Position numbers and translations under genes: made by a program
Shown: one piece after another, positions 1 through 8,661 of the stretch
How the letters are laid out: every line of letters starts with the position of its first letter
Position numbering within the stretch: the stretch's first letter is position 1
Notes under the pieces: generated by a model
What the model was told of the DNA's origin: nothing
The model's database searches: none
What the model saw: only the letters and a program-made list of their open reading frames with translations
Origin: Oehlia diaphana
Taxonomy: Eukaryota; Glomeromycota; Glomeromycetes; Glomerales; Glomeraceae
Assembly (NCBI GenBank): GCA_003833135.1
Contig: QZLH01000684.1
Location: forward strand, 49,995-69,205
Direction: 5' to 3'
DNA length: 19,211 nt

Positions 1-72
1 AATCCACTAAAGTAATGTTATAACAACTTTTTTTATTGATTAAGTTCGTAAAAAAAGTGTTAAATGATTAAA

Positions 73-168
73 TGGTCAGTTAACGGTCGGTTAAACGGTC
101 AGTTAAACGGTCGGTCAAATGGTCGGTCAAACCGGTCGGTTAAACGGTCGGTTAAACGGTCGGTCAGA
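73..168. repeat. 12-bp tandem repeat, consensus GGTCGGTTAAAC
   Basis: About eight head-to-tail units of 11-13 bp, variants of GGTCGGTTAAAC and GGTCGGTCAAAT, run without interruption. They lie in the subterminal zone of the hAT-like end and are probably amplified transposase-binding motifs (inference). Confidence 0.85.
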
Positions 169-200
169 AGCCTTTGACCGACCGATATCGGTCACGGTCA

Positions 201-220
201 TAACCGGTCATGACCGGTTA
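201..220. repeat. perfect 20-bp palindrome
   Basis: TAACCGGTCATGACCGGTTA equals its own reverse complement. It is flanked by CACGGT (193-198) on the left and ACCGTG (224-229) on the right, which extends the inverted symmetry to about 37 bp. It lies 25 bp inside the transposon terminus. Confidence 0.85.
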
Positions 221-359
221 ATAACCGTGACCGTTGCCATCCCTACTTATAAGCAGATATTTTGGAAAGTGTCACTTTCTCGAAATGTAGAATGAAAAAA
301 TTTATGTTCTCATTTACAAAAAAAATTGTTTTTATTGATAAATTAAAAGTACATAATTA

Positions 360-1070
360 TTACATCATAATTTCTCTCCATTCTATTGTTGTACAACTAA
401 TTTGATCGTTATTTGATATTCTTTTGTTTTTGTTCTTACAAATAAAACAAGTTTTATTGCAATTACAATCAACATATCCTATGTTTATTTGTTCAGGGCT
501 TTGATTTAAAAAAATTGGTCTATAATTATCACCATTTATCAAATATAGACTGACTAATGGAACATACATAGAGTATTTATAATTAACAAATGGGTTTCCT
601 TGCTTTTGAAATTCAAAAGGAGTATTATATACATCATTATTTAAAATAACAAGAGTATAAAAAGTAAATTTAGGTAAATAAACGTAACAATTTGTTTTTG
701 TGCAATAAGAAAATAAGTCTATTTTAAATTCATTATTCGATGTCTTGCGAAAGTTATGTCCAATTACAAGAGATTCATTTGAAGGATTTAAATTATTTAA
801 TATAGGAAGTCCAAAGAAAGGATTGCCATCTCTTATCATTGAAACAAGTTCACGCTGTAATGGTATAATATCAAACTCGCGATTTTCTGTATCATAAACA
901 AACTTCCTTATTTCAACCTTATTTTTATCTAAATAAATGTATTTAAAATTTGTATCATAACCGATAACCACAAATTTAATTATCAAATTACAATTGCGTA
1001 GTTCAAAATCTTTTGAATACAATGAATTAAAATACTTGGTTTTGTCTTTTCTGATTTTAAAATTTGACAA
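360..1070 (-). CDS. C-terminal part of the MACPF-like protein, separated by a frame break
   Basis: A 236-codon open frame overlaps the 3' end of the upstream frame by 88 nt and is offset by one base. Its first ~25 codons are probably not translated as written. Coherent protein begins near minus-strand position 1010 and reaches the TAA at 360. The segment carries the stretch VVIGYDTNFKYIYLD, which I recall as the usual C-terminal continuation of this glomeromycotan family. The last ~45 residues hold a cysteine group (CNCNKTCFICKNK) that could bind metal. I see no signal peptide and no clear membrane helix. The simplest reading is that this is the tail of the 983-2167 gene and not a separate gene. 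The break is either a real mutation or a sequencing error in a short A run. Confidence 0.6.
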   Translation of the reverse strand: MSNFKIRKDKTKYFNSLYSKDFELRNCNLIIKFVVIGYDTNFKYIYLDKNKVEIRKFVYDTENREFDIIPLQRELVSMIRDGNPFFGLPILNNLNPSNESLVIGHNFRKTSNNEFKIDLFSYCTKTNCYVYLPKFTFYTLVILNNDVYNTPFEFQKQGNPFVNYKYSMYVPLVSLYLINGDNYRPIFLNQSPEQINIGYVDCNCNKTCFICKNKNKRISNNDQISCTTIEWREIMM

Positions 1071-2167
1071 TTAAAAAAAACAGAATAGTTCCTATCAATG
1101 GCTGTTGCAAAGATGTCATAATCAGCATCTTTGTTTTGAATGATTTTTAACGAAACTTTATTAGTCAAATCATAAATGTTAATCACTCTAGATAAATAAA
1201 AATAGTTATCACTACATGTATATAAAATCTTTTTTCCGAGAGAAAAAATTATTTGTTTATACATATATTCGGGTAAAAGTTTAAATATGATAATAGGATT
1301 TTTTAATTCTATGATATCCCAATTTTGATAATTATTTAAAAATTCCATCCAATATTTTTCATTAAAGTTTTCACCCTCATGATGTTTTCCTCCAATTGTT
1401 CTCATAAATTTATTATCTTTGAAATAAACTCTTCCTCCCAAAATAATTTCAGTTGGAATGAATTGTCCATATTCTTCCATAATTTTCCTAAATTCTTTTT
1501 CTGGATTATCGGATTTTATGCCATCTTTTATTTCTTTAATAAATTCTTCTGTTGGTTCTATATATTCCCGAAATTTTATAAATGCTTTTCCAACTTCTGT
1601 ATATTCATATACTGAAGAAAAGTCAAAGAAATTTTCATTTTTCTTTGACTTACTTTCAACTGATAACCCCATATTAACAATATTCTTTACATTATCATCG
1701 CTATCATCACTACTGAAAAATAAATTTGTTTTCATAATCCAGTCTTCTCTTGATTTAAATTCAAGCCGACTATTTTTATATCCTTCAACACCAATTTTAG
1801 TTAATTCACAATCTTTCATTATAAATGCTCTTTTATTAGCTTTCTTAATTCCATTGTAACTCATAGTACATCCATAATCTAATTTAAAATTATCATTAAA
1901 AATTTTCCAATCCGAGTTTATTTTTAAATATAAAATATATTGATCATTGTCGATTGTTATAATTTCTTTTAACCGAAAATATTTTTCAACTTCACGTTCT
2001 ATTTTAGCGTGCTCACCATTACTTAATTGTGAAAATGACAATGTATCATTAATATCATCATCAATATTACGAATATCGGATAATATATCTTCTAGATTTA
2101 ATTTTTTTGAAATACATTGTGGAGATAAGCCGTTTATAATTTGAATATTTACTGTCTTGATAGACAT
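983..2167 (-). CDS. MACPF-like domain protein (glomeromycotan expanded family), frame broken near its 3' end
   Basis: I chose the ATG at 2165-2167; the frame stays open to 2230, but that stretch translates a T-rich leader. Residues 1-35 (SIKTVNIQIINGLSP..., KLNLEDILSDIR) look like the ubiquitin-like N-terminus common in this family. Around residues 233-250 the motif YGQFIPTEIILGGRVYF resembles the MACPF signature (Y/F-G-T-H...LGG). After it come GGKHHEGENFNEKYW and NWDIIELKNPIIIFKLLP, a second block I associate with this lineage. MACPF proteins form or derive from membrane pores, but many fungal members have no known activity, and the two hallmark TH residues are not kept here. The frame stops at 983 soon after HCIQK. 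Homologous-looking sequence continues one frame over in 360-1070, so a one-base length change in the A run at 1011-1014 (minus strand) probably split the gene. The gene may therefore be a recent pseudogene or carry a sequence error. Confidence 0.7.
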   Translation of the reverse strand: MSIKTVNIQIINGLSPQCISKKLNLEDILSDIRNIDDDINDTLSFSQLSNGEHAKIEREVEKYFRLKEIITIDNDQYILYLKINSDWKIFNDNFKLDYGCTMSYNGIKKANKRAFIMKDCELTKIGVEGYKNSRLEFKSREDWIMKTNLFFSSDDSDDNVKNIVNMGLSVESKSKKNENFFDFSSVYEYTEVGKAFIKFREYIEPTEEFIKEIKDGIKSDNPEKEFRKIMEEYGQFIPTEIILGGRVYFKDNKFMRTIGGKHHEGENFNEKYWMEFLNNYQNWDIIELKNPIIIFKLLPEYMYKQIIFSLGKKILYTCSDNYFYLSRVINIYDLTNKVSLKIIQNKDADYDIFATAIDRNYSVFFNCQILKSEKTKPSILIHCIQKILNYAIVI

Positions 2168-2252
2168 TTTAAAAATTAAAAAAGACGAACTTTTTTTTGT
2201 ACCGCAATTATGTGTGTCGTTCAAAAACATTTACGCCTACATTCACTCCACT

Positions 2253-2281
2253 CCTTATTGGGACATTAATATATATATATG
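2253..2281 (-). promoter_or_regulatory. possible TATA-type promoter of the MACPF-like gene
   Basis: Minus-strand reading gives CATATATATATATTAATG at about 2281-2264, then CCCAATAAGG, roughly 100 bp upstream of the chosen ATG at 2167. The position suits a core promoter, but AT runs are common in this DNA, so the call is weak. Confidence 0.3.
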
Positions 2282-3165
2282 CGGTTAAGTAATTATTAAG
2301 TCACACGACTGACACAAGCGGCAAAAGCAATTAATGAAATGATCGACAAAACTCTAACGCGAAATCAAAATTGAAGTAACTACATTCCTTTGTACAGTAT
2401 GTGAATTACAAGATAAAAAACCCTTGAGAAAGCAAATAAATCACTAATAAGGCCCATATTTGATGTCAAATTATGTAAAAGATATTTAACCGAGTTGGAC
2501 CGGTAGATTATAATAAATTTGAATAACAAAGAAACGATAGTGATTTCGCATATAATGCTGGAGGAGATTACCTAATGTTTCGGTATATTTCCCGTTATTA
2601 AGACAAAATTACGAAACTAGACTACGCAATGCTTATATAACTTTATTGGGTATATTGAAATTTGATTTATTTCGTTAAAAAATAATAAAATGATATTCTA
2701 ATTAATATTTTTTCTTCATTTCAATTTAAAATTTAGATTATCAAATCATACTAAAGGGTATTCAATAGCGCGTACAAGTTATTTTTAAAACAATCAAATC
2801 AATTTAAACGTATCCACGTAAGAGGAGACTTTTAAGATCAAAAATGGTGAACGAAAAACTATTATATTGACAATAGTTATTCGACAATATTTAAAATCAT
2901 TATAATGTTACTTGTAGAATTTGTGATTCGCTTGGTATGTAGGTTTATCATGTGAAATCCACAGACTTATTTCTTAACCTCTCAGAGTCTATTAGTAACT
3001 AAGTCAAAAGTTGCGATCGTATCTACTAACTAATGTGTCTATTATTTTAAATATATTTAGACGAACTGATTTACGTCAATGGAAATGCTACTATCAAATC
3101 AATGGGTGATTCATCATTTTTGATTGAATATTCGACAGGAGATTATTAGAAAAAATTATGTTCGA
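2282..3165. other. AT-rich non-coding stretch
   Basis: All six frames are stop-rich. I see no coherent exon, repeat or terminal inverted repeat. It lies upstream of the MACPF-like gene. Confidence 0.5.
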
Positions 3166-3960
3166 TCAAATATCAGCATATTCCGCTTTTAAAGGCTTTG
3201 TATTCCTCTTTTATGTTTATTGTTGCTCAAGGAATGGCTAAAGTTAATCCTATCCTAAAGGTAAACGGCAGGTTATCAAAGAAGTGAATCATTTTTATTT
3301 TTGAAAAATTATTGACTTATTAAAATTTTTTTTTATAACTTGTGATTGTTGGACTAATTCTGTCTGGAATTTGTGACCCATCCTGATAATGAATGCATTT
3401 TGTGTTTTGGAACTACCATACAAAGAGCTTTAGACGAAGAAATGGGAAAATTATCGTATCAAATAAGTTTCTCATTATAGTTACTGACAATGATCCCAAT
3501 GTTCAAGCATCTTAAACGTGGTCGGGCATCAAGCAGTAAGAAAATTTCAAGTTTTGTATTTATTTTACGTTCATAATTTTCACATTAAATATTCTATTTA
3601 ATTTAATAGAAGAGAATTGGATGAAGGACGTAGCAACTGAATTTGTAGTTGAAGGTGGTGTGTTAGTGCGCCATATATTGTCTGTGCTGCTTCAGTTTTA
3701 AAAAATAAAACTTTTTTAGAAACGGCGCGAGAATTTATATTAAATATTTATACAAAAAGTATTCAGTAAGTTATTTGTAGCAACTAATAATTGAATATTT
3801 ATATATCATTTGTATTTATTTATATTTAATTTAGTTCCAGCTTCATTAGTCTTTGAAGTTGTACTTTCTTTTGGCAACGTGCAAGAAAGAATTATCCGTC
3901 ACTTTGGAATCTCTATCTCAAAAATGTATACCTTCGCTTCCGACAAATTAATTGGTAAAT
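3166..3960 (+). pseudogene. exon-like scraps of an unrecognised gene
   Basis: Several short protein-like stretches lie in order on the plus strand, some next to AG or GT: HIPLLKALYSSFMFIVAQG after CAG at about 3177; FVTHPDNECILCFGTTIQRAL at about 3370-3432; MKDVATEFVVEGGV at about 3621-3663; CAASVLKNKTFLETAREFI at about 3683-3740; VPASLVFEVVLSFGNVQERI at about 3835-3894. Frames change between and inside the blocks, and stop codons interrupt them, so no intact product can be built. The composition is more protein-like than the surroundings. I do not recognise the family. It may be a decayed multi-exon gene or chance. Confidence 0.25.
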
Positions 3961-5679
3961 AAAAAATTTTGATTTCAGTTCTTGATTATTTAACGCCGTG
4001 ATTGATATTGAATGATATTGAATTTTATTATTTTATTTATTTATTATAAAGAATGCACGTAATATCATATTTCGAAGTGGGGAGAAAACCATATTTAGCA
4101 TCTTGCGCTTTACAGTGATGCACTATCTATAATCCACATTTCATCATAATCATCATTGCAGCTTATTCCTATCATGACCTTAATTTTTATGATATAATAA
4201 TTATAACGGACTCAACAAGTGGCAGAAATTACATCCGAAAATATGGATTATGTTGCATTTTCTTTACGATCAAAAGTCACGAGATCTAATACTTACGGCT
4301 GGTATTTTTTTACGTTCACGTCCTTTCTTTTTCGACTGTATAACAAAAGGTGTTGGTTTAACGGTTTATCACTTTAGCTCAAATAGAGAATAAACTTCTA
4401 ATGGAGAGAGAAGGTAATATCCACGTTTTTGTCAAAAGTGCCGAAGTGGTGATTAAAATTTTATCTCAAATTTTCAGTTGAATTTTAAAATTCGATACTA
4501 ACGCCTCCCAATTCTTTTATGTTATATTGTAAAGATCATTCTTCTGCAATATCAAACCGACCTGGAGAAAATTCTAAAACTTTAGGAAAGGACCATCGTA
4601 CTACTACATTGTATGATGAGGAATCGACCTTAAATTCCTGCTGGATCATAATGTTTTGAAGATTACAATTTAAAATTCAATATTTTAGATAAATCATCCA
4701 AGCTATAGTATATTTACATTGTGAACAATGTAAAGATCTGTTTTAATTTATAAAATATGATTTATTAATACACATCTTCAATTGTCGATAATGAAAGGGT
4801 TTCTTATTGAACACTACGAAAATCACTCAAAAAATTTAGAACTTCGACGCAACTCATAGTTAGGCAATTTTCAGAGTAATTTTTTAATCAGGAATAATAT
4901 ACAGGTGATAATACATGATATTTTCTATTAAGTTTTGTTAATTAAAAGTGGATTTATTATACTAAGGATACGTTTAATGTTCTTGCATTTATTAAATTTA
5001 TTTTAATTTGAATAAATAGCGATAACCAAATGAATATATAATTTGGATTAATTCCTAATTACCAAAATTATTTATAATGGAAATCCCTTTCAAAATATAT
5101 GGATAATGACAAAAAATTAAATTACGTGAATTGTATAGTCATTTTCTTTTTAGACAGTGTTATCGAGGTTGGTTAAGTTTACAAATAATATAATTAGAGA
5201 TTTCTATAAGTGAAATGATCAAATTTTGCACTTCTGTATTATTTAAAGCGGCAATAGAAGAGTAATTATAGTATATCAATCACAGAAATATTATATAGAG
5301 TAATGGGATATAATTGTGAAAATTGTATAAACAGTCCGTTTAAATCAAAACTTCGGATTTGTATTTCAAAAAAATAAAGAATTTTATAATTATTTTAATT
5401 AATAAAAAAGGATAATTCGATAATTTCGACGTGTAGTTATATAACATACAATATTTATAGTCATGATGTCCAATACTCAACCAGATGATCCATTTTTCGT
5501 CGGTTAAAAGAATGTTGATTTTTGAAATAAATATCAGCTGTTAGTTGTTTGAAATTATTAGTTGTGATAATCAGTTCTCATTGGAAAACTCAAAAGATCC
5601 GTGATAATAAACGAATAAATATAGTCAAAAGAATTTAATCCCGAAGAATTGTGTCACCTAAACATAAAGTTGTATAAAT

Positions 5680-5681
<2 letters not shown>
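3961..5681. other. AT-rich region without recognisable genes
   Basis: One stop-to-stop frame without an ATG start, at about 4185-4393 on the plus strand (LNKWQKLHPKIWIMLHFLYD and onward), is longer than expected by chance here, but I do not recognise it. Otherwise only short frames, and no repeats with definable ends. Confidence 0.4.

Positions 5682-5744
<63 letters not shown>
5682..5744. repeat. 63-base poly-T homopolymer
   Basis: An uninterrupted run of 63 T, far longer than any other homopolymer in the window. On the minus strand it is a poly-A tract, so it could be the tail of a retrocopied RNA lying at 5745 and beyond. I see no AATAAA signal or coding remnant there. Its exact length is unreliable in any assembly. 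Confidence 0.9.
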
Positions 5745-5745
<1 letters not shown>

Positions 5746-7394
5746 TAATGTGATTCCATTATCATGATGATATCTTTAACGTGTAAAGTGAATGAATCAG
5801 ATAGGTAACATCACATAATATTTAAAAGTGAATCTTTTTAAGATTTTGTGCAAAATTTCACCCAGATCTTTTAAATATACAGAGTAATTTCTATCAATTT
5901 CACAATTAATTGATTAGTACTCGATTAGTAGACGGAATTCTTCAGAATCAAGCTTTTTGCTTTTTTATTGATTGATCACAATTAATAATAAAATGACGGT
6001 ATAAAAATTTGCAAAGATTAAATTCTTAGATTGTTTTAAATATTGAATTTTTGAATTAAAGTATCAAAGTATCATGATATATTACGACAATTCTAAGAGA
6101 AGCATATGTAAGTTTAACTATTACACATCACAAATAAATAAAATTTTTCAATGTTAATGTAAAATTTTGATGTTATCAAGTTAAAAATCTCGAATTATTG
6201 TGTATCAATAATGTAAAAGTGAATTGACAATCAAAAAGAATAAATTGAAAAAGGATATTTATTCGTAATTAGCTTTGTGCCGGCATAATTATTTTTCAAT
6301 TCTCAGAAGGAATATGTTGAATTAATACTAAAATAAGTCATGTTATCGTTCAGCCCAATAGGATCATGCAGATTTTCATAAACCGATATTTTTATTAGCC
6401 ATCAGTTATTGGATCCAAAATATTTTCATCGGTGAGTAAAACCTGCAAATTTTTTTAACGCTGTTATTTCTATTACCATTCTTTTTTCGGTTTTTTAAAC
6501 AGAAATTGTTTTTTTTAATTTTTTTAGATACGCTTTCTTTTTTGTAGGATATCGGACTTACAGTAGACGAACTGGACTTTATCTTGAGTGGGGTGTTATT
6601 TTTTTTAATTTATTTTTAAAGAAACCTTTTCTAACATTTCTATTTTCTTTTATTATAGGAAGGGTTACCGTATAGTTGAATGGTAAACTATTACCTATTT
6701 ATTTATTAAGGTAAGCACTAAATATGATTTTTTTTTCTTAGATCGATTCATGGAAGGCTGGGAAGACGGTTCATGTTTTGGGCACACAGGGTAGTGAGTC
6801 CTGCATAGTTAGAACTTTATATTCACATGCTGCGAGCATAATAATATTTATGTTGCAAATTCTCTATTTTTTCAACTCTTTCCCGTAGATTAATTGAGTT
6901 TGACCTACTATCCGATTTTATACACTGTCCTAACCATTCAAACTAATCCAGACCATAATTCGTTTCCATATATAGTCTCTATATGGATCGAATCCACTCC
7001 TTACCACCGAGGTCACCTAAAAAAGACTGACAGTTAGAAACATATAAGATTGTGATTAAAAATACCAACTTGGCATACCCTGTCGAGACAAATAACCAAA
7101 GTGTGCAATTTCTATACGCGTGTCTTTATTAGATATTTAATAAAAATATATAATATATAACTACATATCCGTTCTATCTACAGACTAACCTCGATATATT
7201 ATGGCAAATATGTTGTTACATATAGCGAAGACGATAAATCAATTGAAGGTTGGATCGTAGAAGATTCTATACTGGAAATTCCATTGAGTATTGATTGTTT
7301 TTTGGTGTAATGATGTACTGTACATATTCCAATTACGGGATGAATTACCAAAAATGTAAAAAAAAAATTATTTATTTGTTTATTATAATTTATA
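5745..7394. other. AT-rich region with intron-like signals but no gene that can be assembled
   Basis: Between about 6420 and 6790 several T-rich tracts end in TTTAG, TATAG or CTTAG, as splice acceptors do, and are followed by short open blocks such as YAFFFVGYRTYSRRTGLYLE at 6531-6590. The blocks cannot be joined into a credible reading frame. The remainder shows nothing I can support. Confidence 0.35.
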
Positions 7395-7585
7395 AGCCCA
7401 TTCGTGGAGCAGCAGGGAACACCGCACACCAATACAAAAACGATGAACACTAAAACTGCCGCAGAACCCAAAATAGATGCAGCTGTCCACCACCAGGACG
7501 ATATCGGGCTTTCAACTTGCTCAAGACCGAAGGAGGAAAAAATTCAAATAAAAATCCTATTCAAAAAACTTCGATCTAAGCTGAA
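7395..7585. other. GC-richer island with short open frames on both strands
   Basis: About 190 bp here approach balanced base composition, while both flanks are strongly AT-rich. Plus strand: an ATG at 7443 opens 48 codons to TAA at 7587-7589, giving a hydrophilic, lysine-rich tail (EEKIQIKILFKKLRSKLK). Minus strand: a frame from about 7546 down to 7199 encodes WWWTAASILGSAAVLVFIVF and onward, which would be one strong membrane helix followed by a Ser/Thr-rich segment, but it has no ATG. Either may be an exon. I cannot choose a strand and recognise neither product. Confidence 0.25.
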
Positions 7586-7879
7586 GTAAGCTAAATAAAA
7601 AAACCTTAACGATAATAATTCGTATTGTTTATTTACGGTATATTAATTTTATTATATTAAATCTTAAATGTATTATAAATATAAATTATTTTTATTTTAA
7701 TAATTTAATTTGATTCGTTAATTTTTGTTAATTATTTTATTATTATTTAAAATAAATATATTTTATTATAAATAAGTTGTTCTGTATGTATAATAAAATA
7801 TTTGATTTGTAATAATTTAATTGAATTTTTTATTTATATAATACTCAGTATTATTATTAACTATATAAAAAAGTTTTGT
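7586..7879. other. extremely AT-rich spacer
   Basis: Almost pure A/T with TTATTAT-type low complexity; no gene seen. Confidence 0.6.
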
Positions 7880-7887
7880 CTTCTAAT

Positions 7888-8144
7888 TAGGAAGTACCGG
7901 TTCTGGAACCGATTCTATTTTAAGCAGATACTGAACTTTAGAAACACTCTGGGATCGAACCGGAACCGGCTGGGTTGTAATCAAAATTATGACGATCCAT
8001 CGTTTGAATTTTTCTAATCGATCTTCACCGCTTGCTCTACCTGCGTCTTAAATTTGATGCATGTAGCTCATATTTTACTTAATGAGAACCGAAGCGGAAC
8101 CGACGAAGAATCGAAATAGAACCGATGAACCGATCCCATCCCTA
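7888..8144. mobile_element. 257-bp hAT-like MITE with 8-bp target site duplication
   Basis: The right end read on the minus strand starts TAGGGATGGGATCGGTTC and the left end reads TAGGAAGTACCGGTTCTGG. These are diverged inverted termini, both rich in CGGTTC/GAACCG, a motif that recurs inside (7897, 7906, 7955, 8087-8095, 8120, 8128). The immediate flanks are CTTCTAAT (7880-7887) and CTTTTAAT (8145-8152), an 8-bp duplication with one mismatch, which is the size hAT transposases make. There is no coding capacity, so it must have been moved by a transposase encoded elsewhere. Its CCATCCCTA end is shared with the element at 1-245. Confidence 0.7.
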
Positions 8145-8152
8145 CTTTTAAT

Positions 8153-8652
8153 AGAAGTGATATTAATATTATCAAATGATATTATATCAAATTCTTTTAT
8201 TTATTTAGAGTGGAAACTTTAAAAATGTAAAGATGAATTGTTCAAATAGTTCTTCTCGTGAAATTTCAAAATTATTGGAATGATGTGGAGAAACATGTCA
8301 AAGGAGAGCAAATTATCATATTAAATAAAGGTAAATGCACATATATTGCCGTTTTTTACATAACAGATATGTATTATATAATTAATACGATTGGTTTATG
8401 GCTCAGATAGAAAATATTACATGTTACATAATTAGTTTGCGAAAAAATCGAAAAAATTTTATTTCATTGCTTTATCATATAACTTTAACCTTCTTTTCAT
8501 AAATTCTACACTTTATAGTAAAGTTTTCATGCGAGTTTACATAATAAGTGACATCATATTTTTGGAATACATAATGTATATTATTCAAGAGAAAAACTTG
8601 ACAGTAAATCATGGAGAAATGATTAAAATTATTAATAAATATATTAATTATA
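8153..8652. other. AT-rich spacer between the hAT-like MITE and the Mutator-like element
   Basis: No open frame of note. A short protein-like stretch (VEKHVKGEQIIILNK) at about 8286-8330 ends near a GTAAAT and may be an exon scrap. Nothing else supportable. Confidence 0.4.
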
Positions 8653-8661
8653 TTTTAATTA

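Larger units (their letters stand above)
1..245. mobile_element. right terminal part of a hAT-like DNA transposon or MITE (left end outside window)
   Basis: The segment is crowded with GGTCGG and ACCGGT motifs and ends in CCATCCCTA at 237-245. Read inward on the minus strand this is TAGGGATGG, which fits the short YARNG start of hAT terminal inverted repeats. A second element at 7888-8144 ends in the same CCATCCCTA, again followed by CTT. Dense subterminal repeats are typical of hAT ends, where they bind transposase (family knowledge). No matching left end or transposase is in the window, so the target duplication (right copy would be CTTATAAG at 246-253) cannot be confirmed. Confidence 0.55.

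Noticed and set aside
1379..2144. Plus-strand open frames opposite the MACPF-like gene
   Set aside because: Antisense shadows; translations are F/S/I-rich with no motif, while the minus strand carries recognisable family sequence.
6975..7090. tRNA or SINE: minus-strand GATTCGATCC matches a Pol III B box
   Set aside because: No cloverleaf can be drawn, no convincing A box at the right distance, and no T-run terminator placed correctly.
7802..8017. 71-codon plus-strand frame overlapping the hAT-like MITE
   Set aside because: It crosses the left transposon boundary and consists of spacer plus repeat sequence.
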